Of a stretch of 64,000 bases of DNA, positions 8,982 to 18,025 are shown piece after piece. The notes beneath the pieces were generated by a model that had not been told where the DNA came from, ran no database searches, and worked only from the letters and a program-made list of their open reading frames with translations. The translations under genes were made by a program, and so were the position numbers. The stretch is from assembly GCA_001298555.1 (NCBI GenBank), contig LJCW01000076.1, forward strand, positions 49,502-113,501, read 5' to 3'. The stretch's first letter is position 1, and each line of letters opens with the position of its first letter. The DNA is from Actinobacteria bacterium OV450 (lineage in GTDB: Bacteria > Actinomycetota > Actinomycetes > Streptomycetales > Streptomycetaceae).

Positions 8982-10499
8982 TCAGTGCACGTCGCCCATC
9001 AGCACCTGGACCTTCTTGCGGTACGCGTAGACCGCGAGGCCGGCCACGACCGCGGCGGCGGCCTGGAAGCCGATCACCCAGGTGCCGTTCAGGTCGACAC
9101 CGCCGATGGACAGGAGGCTGGTGATGCAGTCACCGGCGGTGACCGCGAGGAACCAGACACCCATCATCTGGGAGGCGTACTTCTGCGGCGCCATCTTCGT
9201 GGTGACCGAGAGGCCGACCGGGGAGACGCACAGCTCACCGATGGTCTGGATCATGTAGATCGAGACGAGCCACATCGGGGAGACCTTGGTGTCGCCCGTC
9301 GCCATGGCCATCGGGACGATGAAGACGAAGAACGAGGCACCGATCAGGACCAGGCCCATCGCGAACTTCACGATGGTGTTCGGCTCCTGGTTCTTACGGG
9401 CCAGCCACAGCCACAGCCAGGCGAAGACCGGCGCCAGCGCCATCACGAACAGCGGGTTCAGCGACTGGTACCAGGTGGCCGAGAAGTCGAAGCCGAACAT
9501 GGTGCCGGCGGTCTTGTCGTCCGCGAACAGCGACAGCGTGGAGCCACCCTGGTCGTAGATCATCCAGAACACGGCGGCCGCGATGAAGAAGAAGATGTAC
9601 GCGGTCATCTTCGACTGCTCGGCGCCCGACAGGTCCTTGTCGCGCTTGATGCGGGCCAGGACGGCGATCGGGATGAACAGACCGGCCAGCGTCAGCGGGA
9701 CCAGGGCCCAGTTCAGCGTGTAGGCACCCAGGGCGACCACGGCGCCGTAGAAGACGGCGACACCCAGGACCGCGAAGACGAGCTTCGTGAGGACGGCCTT
9801 GCGCTCCTGCGCGGACAGCGGGTTCGGGACCACGCTGCTCTTCGGGCTCAGGTGCTTGGTGCCGAGCAGGAACTGGGTCAGACCCAGGCCCATGCCGAGG
9901 GCGGCGAGGGCGAAGCCCAGGTGCCAGTTGTGCTCCTTGCCGACCGTGCCGACGACGAGCGGGGCGACGAAGGCACCGAGGTTGATGCCGACGTAGAAGA
10001 GGGTGAAGCCACCGTCACGGCGCGGGTCCTCCGGGCCGTCGTACAGGTGGCCGACCATCGTGGAGATGTTGGCCTTCAGCAGACCGGAGCCCGCCGCGAC
10101 CAGGATCAGACCGACGAAGAACATCGCCTGGCCGGGAAGGGCCAGCGACAGGTGACCGGCCATGATCACGAAACCGGCGATGGCGACCGTCTTGCGGGCG
10201 CCCCAGACGCGGTCACCGAACCAGCCGCCCGGCATGGCCATCAGGTAGACCATGGAGACGTACACGGAGTAGATGGCCGTGGTCGTGGCCGCGGTCATGG
10301 CCAGACCGCCACCCTGGCTGCCCGTCGCGGCGTCGGCGCCGCCCGAGACCAGGTAGTACACCAGGAGTGCACGCATGCCGTAGTAGGAGAAGCGCTCCCA
10401 CATCTCGGTCATGAACAGAGTGGCCAGGCCACGGGGGTGTCCGAAGAAGGTCTTCTCGGCGGACGGATCCGCCGATGCCCTCGTCAGGCTGGAAGCCAT
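8982..10499 (-). CDS. POT/PTR2-family proton-coupled oligopeptide transporter
   Basis: This 505-residue polytopic inner-membrane protein imports di- and tripeptides with protons. The family signature is intact: the first helix contains EMWERFSYYGMRALL (the ExxERFxYY proton-coupling motif), and about 14 hydrophobic segments follow. The ATG at 10499 is chosen because AAGGA stands 6 nt upstream and because the protein then starts just before the conserved FFGHPRGLATLF region. Longer in-frame starts upstream would add a low-quality basic extension. It is transcribed alone, convergent with the surface operon, with a long upstream region. Confidence 0.93.
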   Translation of the reverse strand: MASSLTRASADPSAEKTFFGHPRGLATLFMTEMWERFSYYGMRALLVYYLVSGGADAATGSQGGGLAMTAATTTAIYSVYVSMVYLMAMPGGWFGDRVWGARKTVAIAGFVIMAGHLSLALPGQAMFFVGLILVAAGSGLLKANISTMVGHLYDGPEDPRRDGGFTLFYVGINLGAFVAPLVVGTVGKEHNWHLGFALAALGMGLGLTQFLLGTKHLSPKSSVVPNPLSAQERKAVLTKLVFAVLGVAVFYGAVVALGAYTLNWALVPLTLAGLFIPIAVLARIKRDKDLSGAEQSKMTAYIFFFIAAAVFWMIYDQGGSTLSLFADDKTAGTMFGFDFSATWYQSLNPLFVMALAPVFAWLWLWLARKNQEPNTIVKFAMGLVLIGASFFVFIVPMAMATGDTKVSPMWLVSIYMIQTIGELCVSPVGLSVTTKMAPQKYASQMMGVWFLAVTAGDCITSLLSIGGVDLNGTWVIGFQAAAAVVAGLAVYAYRKKVQVLMGDVH

Positions 10500-10994
10500 G
10501 GTCGATCCTTGCTTGCTCGGGACGCTTCGCTTCGTGAGCGGAACAGCGCCCGGGTGGGGGGTGGCCGGCACCGGCGACGGTGTCCCACCCCACGCCCAGG
10601 GGTCTGCCCCCGTCCGGCGAGGAGGGGGGCAGGGGACATTCGTAACCGGGATCCACGCCCCGACGCGCAGCTTCGCGCGCGGGGGCCCGGCCCACAGGTC
10701 ATTCACTGTCACCGGATGCGATGAGGCGAGTCGTCAAGACCCCCTGATCGATCCGGACAGAATCGAGACCTTCGGCTCGCTTTTCGGCGCAAAGGTCTCA
10801 GAGGTAGTGCATCAGGCGTCTCGCCACCATACGACACGACAGTGCGGCATATGAAAGGACTTGAGAGATGGATCACAGGCGCGCCGGGAACCGTTTCTCC
10901 ACATTCGAAGGCCGCCCTCCCGTCATAAGACCAGATCGGCAGGGGTGTGCGGGCGCGCCCCTGCTTTGACCCGCCGCGGACTACCATCACCCAC
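10500..10994. other. 495-bp divergent intergenic region (transporter / two-component system)
   Basis: No gene is supported here. It must hold the transporter promoter and leader and the promoter of the two-component genes. An 8-bp inverted repeat, gagacctt at 10765-10772 and aaggtctc at 10792-10799 (19-bp spacer), stands out in the less GC-rich middle and may be an operator or an mRNA hairpin of the transporter leader. TACCAT at 10983-10988 is 6 nt before the response-regulator ATG and could be the -10 of a leaderless transcript. Confidence 0.5.
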
Positions 10995-11672
10995 ATGACG
11001 CGTGTACTGCTCGCCGAGGACGACGCATCCATCTCGGAGCCCCTGGCCCGCGCCCTGCGCCGGGAGGGGTACGAGGTCGAGGTCCGGGAGGACGGCCCCA
11101 CCGCCCTGGACGCAGGCCTCCAGGGCGGCGTCGACCTCGTCGTCCTGGACCTGGGCCTGCCGGGCATGGACGGACTCGAAGTCGCCCGCCGGCTGCGCGC
11201 CGAGGGCCACGGCTTCCCCATCCTCGTGCTCACCGCGCGGGCGGACGAGGTCGACACGGTCGTCGGCCTGGACGCCGGTGCCGACGACTACGTGACCAAG
11301 CCCTTCCGCCTCGCCGAGCTGCTGGCCCGGGTCCGGGCCCTGCTCCGGCGCGGCGCCGGCGACGCCACCCAGGCCCCCGCCACCCACGGCGTGCGCATCG
11401 ACGTCGAATCGCACCGGGCCTGGATGGGCGAGGAAGAGCTCCAGCTCACGGCCAAGGAGTTCGACCTGCTGCGGGTCCTGGTCCGCGACGCCGGCCGGGT
11501 CGTCACCCGCGACCAGCTGATGCGCGAGGTCTGGGACACCACCTGGTGGTCCTCCACCAAGACCCTCGACATGCACATCTCCTGGCTGCGCAAGAAGCTC
11601 GGCGACGACGCCGCGAACCCGCGCTACATCGCCACCGTCCGCGGGGTCGGCTTCCGCTTCGAGAAGAGCTGA
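10995..11672 (+). CDS. OmpR/PhoB-family response regulator
   Basis: The 225-residue protein has an N-terminal receiver domain (acidic pocket EDD at residues 8-10, phospho-acceptor Asp52 in VVLDLGLPG, conserved Lys in YVTKPF near residue 102) and a C-terminal winged-helix DNA-binding domain (about 130-225; ELQLTAKEFDLLRVL and TLDMHISWLRKKLG). The ATG at 10995 has no good ribosome-binding site, but TACCAT lies 6 nt upstream. It pairs with the kinase gene 15 bp downstream. The signal sensed and the regulon are unknown. Confidence 0.95.
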   Translation: MTRVLLAEDDASISEPLARALRREGYEVEVREDGPTALDAGLQGGVDLVVLDLGLPGMDGLEVARRLRAEGHGFPILVLTARADEVDTVVGLDAGADDYVTKPFRLAELLARVRALLRRGAGDATQAPATHGVRIDVESHRAWMGEEELQLTAKEFDLLRVLVRDAGRVVTRDQLMREVWDTTWWSSTKTLDMHISWLRKKLGDDAANPRYIATVRGVGFRFEKS

Positions 11673-11687
11673 GCGACCTCCCGGACC

Positions 11688-12953
11688 ATGCGCCGCCGCC
11701 TGATCAACTCCACGCTCGCCGTGGTGCTCGTCGTGATCGCCGTCTTCGGGATCTCCCTGGTGATCGTCGAGACCCGGACGATCACCAGCAGTGCCCAGGA
11801 CCGCATCGAGTCCGAGGCGCTGCGCCTGGTGGGCATCGTCGAGTCGAGCGTCCTGGAACGCAAGCCCATCGACGCCCAGGCCCTCGCCGAGCAGCTGGAC
11901 GTGGGCGGCTACGCCCGGATCACGGTCCCCGGCCGGCCGCCCGTGGAGGTCGGCGACCGGATCCCCGACAGCGTCATCCGCGGCACCGCCAAGGGGGAGC
12001 AGGGCGAGACCGTCGTCGTCGAGCAGTCCCGCTCCACGGTGACCCGGGAGGTCGGGCGGACCCTGGCCGTGGTCGGTGCGGTGGCGCTGCTCGCCGTCGT
12101 GGCGGCCGTCCTGCTCGCCGTACGGCAGGCCAACCGGCTGGCCTCCCCGCTCACCGACCTGGCCGAGACGGCCGAGCGGCTGGGCTCCGGCGACCCGCGC
12201 CCCCGGCACAAGCGGTACGGGGTCCCCGAGCTGGACCGGGTCGCGGACGTGCTGGACTCCAGCGCGGAGCGGATCGCCCGGATGCTGACCGCCGAGCGGC
12301 GCCTGGCCGCGGACGCCTCCCACCAGCTGCGCACCCCCCTCACGGCCCTGTCGATGCGGCTGGAGGAGATCACGGTCACCGATGACCTGGAGACCGTGCG
12401 GGAGGAGGCGAGCATCGCCCTGACCCAGGTGGAGCGGCTCACGGACGTGGTCGAGCGGCTGCTGACGAACTCGCGGGACCCGCGGACGGGCTCGGCGGTC
12501 CCCTTCGACCTGGACGAGGTCGTCAAACAGCAGGTCGAGGAGTGGCGCCCGGCCTACCGCAGCGCGGGCCGGGCCATCGTGCGCTCCGGGAAGACGGGCG
12601 TGCGGGCCGTCGGCACACCGGGCGCGGTCTCACAGGTGCTGGCGACCCTCGTGGAGAACGCGCTGATGCACGGTGGCGGCACGGTCGCGCTGCGTACCCG
12701 GGTGATCGGCAACCAGGCCGTGCTGGAAGTCACGGACGAGGGGCCGGGGGTCCCGCCGGACCTCGGCAACCGGATCTTCGAGCGGACGATCAGCGGCCGC
12801 AATTCCACCGGGATCGGCCTGGCCGTGGCGCGGGACCTCGCGGAGGCCGACGGGGGCCGCCTGGAGCTGCTGCAGACGCAGCCCGCGGTGTTCGCGCTCT
12901 TCCTGAGCCGGACGGCGCCGGAGCGGCCGGAGCCGGAGCAGACGGTCCGCTGA
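11688..12953 (+). CDS. Membrane sensor histidine kinase
   Basis: The 421-residue kinase has a first transmembrane helix at about 7-28, a short extracytoplasmic sensor loop, a second helix at about 127-147, a HAMP linker (about 150-200), the phospho-acceptor H-box DASHQLRTPL (His about 212) and a HATPase domain with N-box LVENALMHGG, G1 DEGPGVP and G2 GIGLAVARDL. It directly follows its response regulator and is certainly the cognate kinase. The small sensor loop suggests sensing in or near the membrane. Confidence 0.95.
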   Translation: MRRRLINSTLAVVLVVIAVFGISLVIVETRTITSSAQDRIESEALRLVGIVESSVLERKPIDAQALAEQLDVGGYARITVPGRPPVEVGDRIPDSVIRGTAKGEQGETVVVEQSRSTVTREVGRTLAVVGAVALLAVVAAVLLAVRQANRLASPLTDLAETAERLGSGDPRPRHKRYGVPELDRVADVLDSSAERIARMLTAERRLAADASHQLRTPLTALSMRLEEITVTDDLETVREEASIALTQVERLTDVVERLLTNSRDPRTGSAVPFDLDEVVKQQVEEWRPAYRSAGRAIVRSGKTGVRAVGTPGAVSQVLATLVENALMHGGGTVALRTRVIGNQAVLEVTDEGPGVPPDLGNRIFERTISGRNSTGIGLAVARDLAEADGGRLELLQTQPAVFALFLSRTAPERPEPEQTVR

Positions 12954-13026
12954 GGGCCGTCCCGTCATCCCCGGCGGGCGCGCGACGCCGGCTACGGCAC
13001 CTCGCTGCGCTGCCCCCCGGCGGGGC

Positions 13027-13545
13027 TCACTTGCGGGCGGGCTCGGGGGCGCGGGCGGCGTCCTGGCCGGTGCGCTGCTCGACGACCAGCGAGGCGGCCG
13101 CGGGGACGGGGAGCGCCTTGAAGACCCACGTCCGGTAGGACCAGAAGCGGAAGACGGTGGCGACGCCGATTCCGATGAACTTGAGCACATTGCTCGCGAG
13201 CGGGCCGTCCCAGCCGAACCCGTAGGTGGCCGTGTAGAGCACCCCGTTCTCGATGACCAGGCCGATCACGCTGAACACGGCGAACAGGGTCAGCTCGCGG
13301 GTGCGGCCGGACTGGGCGCGGTCCCGGTAGGCGAAGTAGCGGAAGCCGAGGTAGTTCGTCGCGATGGCGACGACGGTGGCTATGACGCTCGCCCGGACGA
13401 CCTGGAGGTCGGTCGTGTGCCTGATCAGGTTGAAGACACCGAGGTTGACCAGCACGCCGAGTCCGCCGACGGCCCCGAACTTCGCGACCTCCCGCATGAG
13501 ACCGCGGGCGCGTTCGAGGGTGGATCCGTTCTGGGACGTACTCAT
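13027..13545 (-). CDS. GtrA-like membrane protein
   Basis: The 172-residue protein has four predicted transmembrane helices and the GtrA/DPMS-type layout, including FGAVGGLGVLVNLGVFN at the start, TNYLGFRYFAYRD between helices and FRFWSYRTWVF near the end. Family members are thought to flip or present polyprenyl-phosphate-linked sugars for cell-surface glycosylation. The ATG at 13545 has AGGAG about 9 nt upstream; an extension to 13584 has no site. It stands alone, convergent with the kinase gene and divergent from purK. Confidence 0.88.
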   Translation of the reverse strand: MSTSQNGSTLERARGLMREVAKFGAVGGLGVLVNLGVFNLIRHTTDLQVVRASVIATVVAIATNYLGFRYFAYRDRAQSGRTRELTLFAVFSVIGLVIENGVLYTATYGFGWDGPLASNVLKFIGIGVATVFRFWSYRTWVFKALPVPAAASLVVEQRTGQDAARAPEPARK

Positions 13546-13733
13546 GTGATGGTTCACTCCTGTCGTTTTCCGCCCCTGCAGCAAGGCGTGGTCGTCCCCG
13601 TCATGCTAAGTGTCGCCCGGTTGGTCCGTCTGCGCCTTCGCGCGGCGTGCGACGCAGCGCACAGGGCGGGGGCGACGGGGGTGGTTCGCCGGGTTCGCGC
13701 CAGGCCAGGTCCGGATGGCGGAATACCGGCGGA

Positions 13734-13739
13734 TACTCT
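13734..13739 (+). promoter_or_regulatory. Candidate -10 element of a leaderless purK transcript
   Basis: TACTCT ends 6 nt before the GTG start of purK, so transcription would begin at or next to the start codon. The intervening ggaggg is too close to the start to serve as a ribosome-binding site. Confidence 0.45.
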
Positions 13740-13745
13740 GGAGGG

Positions 13746-14885
13746 GTGACGTTCCCGGTAGTCGGCATGGTCGGCGGCGGACAGCTCGCCCGCATGACCC
13801 ACGAGGCGGGCATCCCCCTCGGCATCAGATTCAAGCTCCTCAGTGACACCCCACAGGACTCGGCGGCCCAGGTCGTGAGCGACGTCGTCATCGGCGACTA
13901 TCGCGACCTGGAGACCCTGCGCGCCTTCGCGCGCGGCTGTGACGTGATCACCTTCGACCACGAGCACGTGCCCATCGAGCACCTGCGGGCCCTGGAAGCG
14001 GACGGCGTCGCCGTCCGCCCGGGGCCCGACGCGTTGATGCACGCCGCCGACAAGGGGGTGATGCGCGCGAAGCTCGACGCGATCGGTGCCCCGAGTCCCC
14101 GCCACCGGATCGTGAGCGATCCGGCGGACGCCGCGGCCTTCGCGGACGAGGTGGGCGGCTTCCCGATCATCCTCAAGACCGTGCGCGGCGGCTACGACGG
14201 CAAGGGCGTGTGGTTCGTCCGGACCACCGAGGACGCCCAGGCCCCGTTCAAGGCGGGCGTGCCGGTCCTGGCGGAGGAGAAGGTCGATTTCGTCCGCGAG
14301 CTGGCGGCCAACATCGTCCGCTCCCCGCACGGCCAGGCCGTGGCCTACCCCGTCGTGGAGTCCATCCAGGTCGACGGCGTGTGCGACACGGTGATCGCCC
14401 CCGCCCCGAACCTGTCCGAGGAGCTGGCGGGCGAGGCCCAGGCCCTGGCCCTGCGCATCGCCAAGGAACTCGGCGTGACCGGCCACCTGGCCGTGGAGCT
14501 GTTCGAGACCGCCGACGGCCGGATCCTCGTCAACGAACTGGCGATGCGCCCGCACAACAGCGGCCACTGGACCCAGGACGGCGCGATCACGTCCCAGTTC
14601 GCCAACCACGTCCGCGCGGTCCTGGACCTCCCCCTGGGCGACCCGCGCCCCCGGGCCCGCTGGACGGTCATGGCCAACGTGCTCGGCGGGGACTACCCCG
14701 ACATGTACGCGGCGTACCTGCACTGCATGGCGCACGACCCCCAGCTCAAGATCCACATGTACGGCAAGGACGTGAAACACGGCCGCAAGGTCGGCCACGT
14801 CAACACCTACGGCGACGACCTGGACGATGTGCTGGAACGCGCACGCCACGCAGCCGGCTACCTCAGGGGAACGATCACCGCATGA
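13746..14885 (+). CDS. purK: N5-carboxyaminoimidazole ribonucleotide synthase
   Basis: PurK (379 residues) uses ATP and bicarbonate to make N5-CAIR from AIR in purine biosynthesis. The ATP-grasp architecture is visible: N-terminal [13 protein letters not shown], the YDGKGVWFV glycine-rich loop in the ATP-grasp domain, and [13 protein letters not shown] near the active site. The GTG at 13746 gives the normal family N-terminus; there is no usable Shine-Dalgarno, but a TACTCT -10 hexamer sits 6 nt upstream. The stop overlaps the purE start by 4 bp. Confidence 0.96.
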   Translation: MTFPVVGMVGGGQLARMTHEAGIPLGIRFKLLSDTPQDSAAQVVSDVVIGDYRDLETLRAFARGCDVITFDHEHVPIEHLRALEADGVAVRPGPDALMHAADKGVMRAKLDAIGAPSPRHRIVSDPADAAAFADEVGGFPIILKTVRGGYDGKGVWFVRTTEDAQAPFKAGVPVLAEEKVDFVRELAANIVRSPHGQAVAYPVVESIQVDGVCDTVIAPAPNLSEELAGEAQALALRIAKELGVTGHLAVELFETADGRILVNELAMRPHNSGHWTQDGAITSQFANHVRAVLDLPLGDPRPRARWTVMANVLGGDYPDMYAAYLHCMAHDPQLKIHMYGKDVKHGRKVGHVNTYGDDLDDVLERARHAAGYLRGTITA

Positions 14886-15418
14886 GCACCTCCACCGCTG
14901 GGCCCGTCATCGGCATCGTCATGGGGTCGGACTCCGACTGGCCCGTCATGGAGGCCGCCGCCCAGGCCCTGGACGAGTTCGAGATCCGCTACGAGGTCGA
15001 CGTGGTGTCCGCGCACCGGATGCCGCGCGAGATGGTCGCGTACGGGGAGCAGGCCGCCGAGCGCGGCCTCAAGGCGATCATCGCCGGGGCCGGCGGCGCC
15101 GCCCACCTGCCCGGCATGCTCGCCTCGGTGACCCCGCTGCCGGTCATCGGCGTCCCGGTGCCGCTGAAGTACCTCGACGGCATGGACTCCCTGATGTCGA
15201 TCGTCCAGATGCCCGCCGGGGTTCCCGTGGCCACCGTCTCCGTCGCCGGAGCGCGCAACGCCGGGCTGCTGGCCGTACGGATCCTGGCCGCCCACGACCC
15301 CGAGCTGCTCGGCCGCATGAAGGACTTCCAGCAGGAGCTCAACGACCAGGCCACCGAGAAGGGCAAGCGGCTGCGGGCGAAGGTCGCGGGCGCGGAGTCC
15401 TTCGGATTCGGCAAGTGA
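14882..15418 (+). CDS. purE: N5-carboxyaminoimidazole ribonucleotide mutase
   Basis: PurE (178 residues) converts N5-CAIR to CAIR, acting directly after PurK. Class I PurE motifs are present: [12 protein letters not shown] at the nucleotide site, [10 protein letters not shown] with the catalytic histidine, and [15 protein letters not shown]. Translation is coupled to purK (ATGA overlap), and the stop in turn overlaps the start of the dipeptidase gene, making a three-gene unit. Confidence 0.97.
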   Translation: MSTSTAGPVIGIVMGSDSDWPVMEAAAQALDEFEIRYEVDVVSAHRMPREMVAYGEQAAERGLKAIIAGAGGAAHLPGMLASVTPLPVIGVPVPLKYLDGMDSLMSIVQMPAGVPVATVSVAGARNAGLLAVRILAAHDPELLGRMKDFQQELNDQATEKGKRLRAKVAGAESFGFGK

Positions 15419-16593
15419 GCGCCGCGCAGCGCCTGGGCGAGGCGCGGGAGCTGCTCGCCGAGCACCCGGTCGTCGACGGGCACAACGACCTGCCGTGGGC
15501 GCTGCGCGAGCAGGTCCGCTACGACCTGGCGCAGCGCGACATCGCGGGCGACCAGAGCGGCCGGCTGCACACCGACATCCCCCGGCTGCGCGCCGGCGGG
15601 GTCGGCGCGCAGTTCTGGTCGGTGTACGTCCGCTCCGACTACGCGGGCGACACGGCGGTCAGCGCCACCCTGGAGCAGATCGACGCCGTCGCCCAGCTGA
15701 TCGACCGTTATCCGGCGGACCTGGTGCGGGCGCTGACGGCGGACGACATGGAGGCGGCCCGCGCCGACGGCAAGATCGCCTCGCTGATGGGCGCCGAGGG
15801 CGGCCACTCCATCAACAACTCGCTCGCCACGCTGCGCGCCCTGCACCGGCTGGGCGTGCGCTACATGACGCTCACGCACAACGACACGATCGACTGGGCG
15901 GACTCGGCGACCGACGAGCCCCGGCACGGCGGCCTGAGCGACTTCGGCCGCGAGGTCGTCCGCGAGATGAACCGCATCGGGATGCTCGTGGACCTCTCGC
16001 ACGTCGCCGCGACGACGATGCGGGACGCGCTCGCCGTCTCGGCCGCCCCGGTGATCTTCTCGCACTCGTCCTCGCTGGCGGTCTGCGACCACCCGCGCAA
16101 CGTCCCGGACGACGTCCTGGCGCAGCTGCCGGCCAACGGCGGCGTCGCGATGGCCACGTTCGTACCGAAGTTCATCCTCCCGGCGGCGGTGGAGTGGACC
16201 CAGGCCGCTGACGCGAACCTGCGCGCGCACGGCTTCCACCACCTCGACACCACGCCCGAGGCGATGGCCCTGCACCGGGCCTTCGAGGCAGAGCGCCCGC
16301 GCCCGGTGGCCACGGCCGCCACGGTCGCCGACCACCTGGACCACATGCGCGAGGTGGCCGGCGTCGACCACATCGGCATCGGCGGCGACTACGACGGCAC
16401 GGCCTTCACCCCGGCCGGGCTGGACGACGTCGCGGGTTATCCGAACCTGATCGCGGAGCTGCTCTCACGCGGCTGGTCGCGGGCCGACCTGGCCAAGCTG
16501 ACCTGGTCCAACGCGGTACGGGCGCTGCGTGACGCGGAGGCGGTGGCGCGCGAGCTGTCGGCGTCCCGCGGCCCCTCCAACGCGGTGCTGTAG
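15415..16593 (+). CDS. M19-family membrane dipeptidase (renal dipeptidase type), intact active site
   Basis: This 392-residue zinc peptidase hydrolyses dipeptides. All residues known for the family are present: [10 protein letters not shown] (His and Asp zinc ligands), GAEGGHSIN (bridging Glu), LTHND (substrate histidine), DLSHVA (zinc His), FSHSSS (zinc His), DHPRN (substrate Arg) and GGDYDG (active-site Asp). There is no signal peptide, so it is probably cytoplasmic. The GTG start overlaps the purE stop. Why a dipeptidase is coupled to purine genes is not obvious; a degenerate paralogue lies 156 bp downstream. Confidence 0.94.
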   Translation: MSAAQRLGEARELLAEHPVVDGHNDLPWALREQVRYDLAQRDIAGDQSGRLHTDIPRLRAGGVGAQFWSVYVRSDYAGDTAVSATLEQIDAVAQLIDRYPADLVRALTADDMEAARADGKIASLMGAEGGHSINNSLATLRALHRLGVRYMTLTHNDTIDWADSATDEPRHGGLSDFGREVVREMNRIGMLVDLSHVAATTMRDALAVSAAPVIFSHSSSLAVCDHPRNVPDDVLAQLPANGGVAMATFVPKFILPAAVEWTQAADANLRAHGFHHLDTTPEAMALHRAFEAERPRPVATAATVADHLDHMREVAGVDHIGIGGDYDGTAFTPAGLDDVAGYPNLIAELLSRGWSRADLAKLTWSNAVRALRDAEAVARELSASRGPSNAVL

Positions 16594-16621
16594 CCGCAGC
16601 GGTCCTTCCCGGCGGAGGGCG

Positions 16622-16648
16622 GCGGGGGCGGCGGGGCGCCGCCCCCGC
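16622..16648 (+). terminator. GC hairpin after the dipeptidase gene
   Basis: Perfect 11-bp stem gcgggggcggc / gccgcccccgc with a 5-nt loop, 28 bp after the dipeptidase stop. It is probably the end of the purK-purE-dipeptidase transcript, or partial attenuation before the paralogue. Confidence 0.65.
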
Positions 16649-16749
16649 GGGTTACACCCGAACGCCACATCCGCCGGGCGACCGGGCCGGACGGCGTGTC
16701 ACGGTGGCAGCAGCTCTCCCTGCTGCCGCCGAGACCGGAGCCGAACGCC

Positions 16750-17901
16750 ATGGCCGACCTGCAGGATGAACCGCACGCCGCCTTCCCCGCGCCCACGGCG
16801 CCCACCGCCCACACCGCGGGCACCGCGGCCCCCGGCGCCGGGGCCCCCGTGGCCCCCGGCGCCGCCCCCCTTGCGCCAGGCGCCGCCCGAGCCGAGGACG
16901 GGCCCGCCGCGGTGGCGGGCAGCGCCCTGGAGCGGGCCGTCGCGCTGCTGTCCGTGCATCCCGTCGCCGACGGGCACAACACCCTCGTCCGGACCCTGCG
17001 TCAGAGTCCGTACCACGACATCGACACCCCGGACGGCGGTGTCGACACCGACATCCCGCGGCTGCGCGCCGGCGGGGTCGGCGCCCAGTTCTGGTCGCTG
17101 CTGCCGCAGGAGGCGGCCCCCGGCACCGACCAGGTGGTGTCCGACGCCCTCGAACAGATCGATGTGGCACGGGACCTGATGCACAGGTACCCGGACGGCC
17201 TGTCCCTCGCGCTGACGGCGGACGACATGGCCGATGCCCGCAACCGGGGCCGGATCGCCTCGTTCCTGGGCCCCGTGTCCGGCCGCACGCTGACCGATTC
17301 GCTGGGTGCGCTGCGCGCGTTCCACACGCTGGGGGTCCGCATGCTCGCGCCCGCGGGGGCGGCCTGGGCCGCGGACGAGCTGACGCCGTTCGGGTACGAG
17401 GTGGTCAGGGAGATGAACCGGCTGGCGATGCTCGTGGACCTGACCGGATGCACGCCGGACGTGGCCTGCCAGCTCGCCGGGGCCTCCAAGGCGCCGGTGA
17501 TCGTCTCGCACACCGCGGCCGCGGCGCTGAACCCGCACCCGGGGAACGTGACCGATGAGGTGCTGCTGGCCCTGCGGGCGTCGAACGGGCTGGCGATGGT
17601 CACCTTCGACGCCGAGCAGACCGGGGACTCGCTGCACGCGGTCGCCGACCACGTGGAGCACGTGCGCACCGTCGCGGGTCCGCACTGCGTCGGCCTCGGC
17701 GCCACCTTCGGCACCGAGCCGGGCGTCCCCCGGCCGATGGGGCTGACCGATCCCTCGGGCTATCCGCGGCTGGTCGCGGAGCTGCTGGAGCGCGGCTGGT
17801 CGGAGACCGACCTGGCCATGCTGACCTGGGAGAACGCCCAGCGGGTGCTGCGCGACGCGGAATTCACGGCCCGCGCCGCCCAGCACCGCAGACCGGCGTA
17901 G
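16750..17901 (+). CDS. Degenerate M19 dipeptidase paralogue (probable pseudoenzyme)
   Basis: The 383-residue protein aligns with the preceding dipeptidase over its whole length (shared [25 protein letters not shown] and TDLAMLTWENAQRVLRDAE-type segments) but has lost most catalytic residues: HND becomes HNT, AEGG becomes PVSG, LTHN becomes LAPA, LSHVA becomes LTGCT, HPRN becomes HPGN and GGDYDG becomes GATFGT. Only one or two zinc-ligand histidines (HNT, SHT) remain. The frame is intact, so it is maintained as a protein. An N-terminal Ala/Pro-rich extension of about 50 residues is present. ATG 16750 is chosen (GGAG upstream); a GTG at 16696 is an alternative. Confidence 0.85.
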   Translation: MADLQDEPHAAFPAPTAPTAHTAGTAAPGAGAPVAPGAAPLAPGAARAEDGPAAVAGSALERAVALLSVHPVADGHNTLVRTLRQSPYHDIDTPDGGVDTDIPRLRAGGVGAQFWSLLPQEAAPGTDQVVSDALEQIDVARDLMHRYPDGLSLALTADDMADARNRGRIASFLGPVSGRTLTDSLGALRAFHTLGVRMLAPAGAAWAADELTPFGYEVVREMNRLAMLVDLTGCTPDVACQLAGASKAPVIVSHTAAAALNPHPGNVTDEVLLALRASNGLAMVTFDAEQTGDSLHAVADHVEHVRTVAGPHCVGLGATFGTEPGVPRPMGLTDPSGYPRLVAELLERGWSETDLAMLTWENAQRVLRDAEFTARAAQHRRPA

Positions 17902-17921
17902 CCCGTCGCCGGTCGCCCACG

Positions 17922-17975
17922 GCCCCCAAGGCAGTGGCCCGGCGCCCGCAGCCCCCAAGGCAGTGGCCCGGCGCC
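17922..17975. repeat. Two 25-bp direct repeats between convergent genes
   Basis: Two identical copies beginning gcccccaaggcagtggcccg occur at 17922-17946 and 17951-17975 (29-bp period), followed by shorter gcagcc/gtagcc repeats. They lie between the converging paralogue and dehydrogenase genes. No function is evident. Confidence 0.8.
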
Positions 17976-18025
17976 TGCAGCCGCAGCCCGTAGCCCCTGG
18001 CCCGCAGCCCCGCGTGGGCCGCGGT

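Noticed and set aside
10500..10994. A small gene in the region between the transporter and the two-component system
   Set aside because: Open frames there lack ribosome-binding sites and codon bias, and do not resemble any protein family I know.
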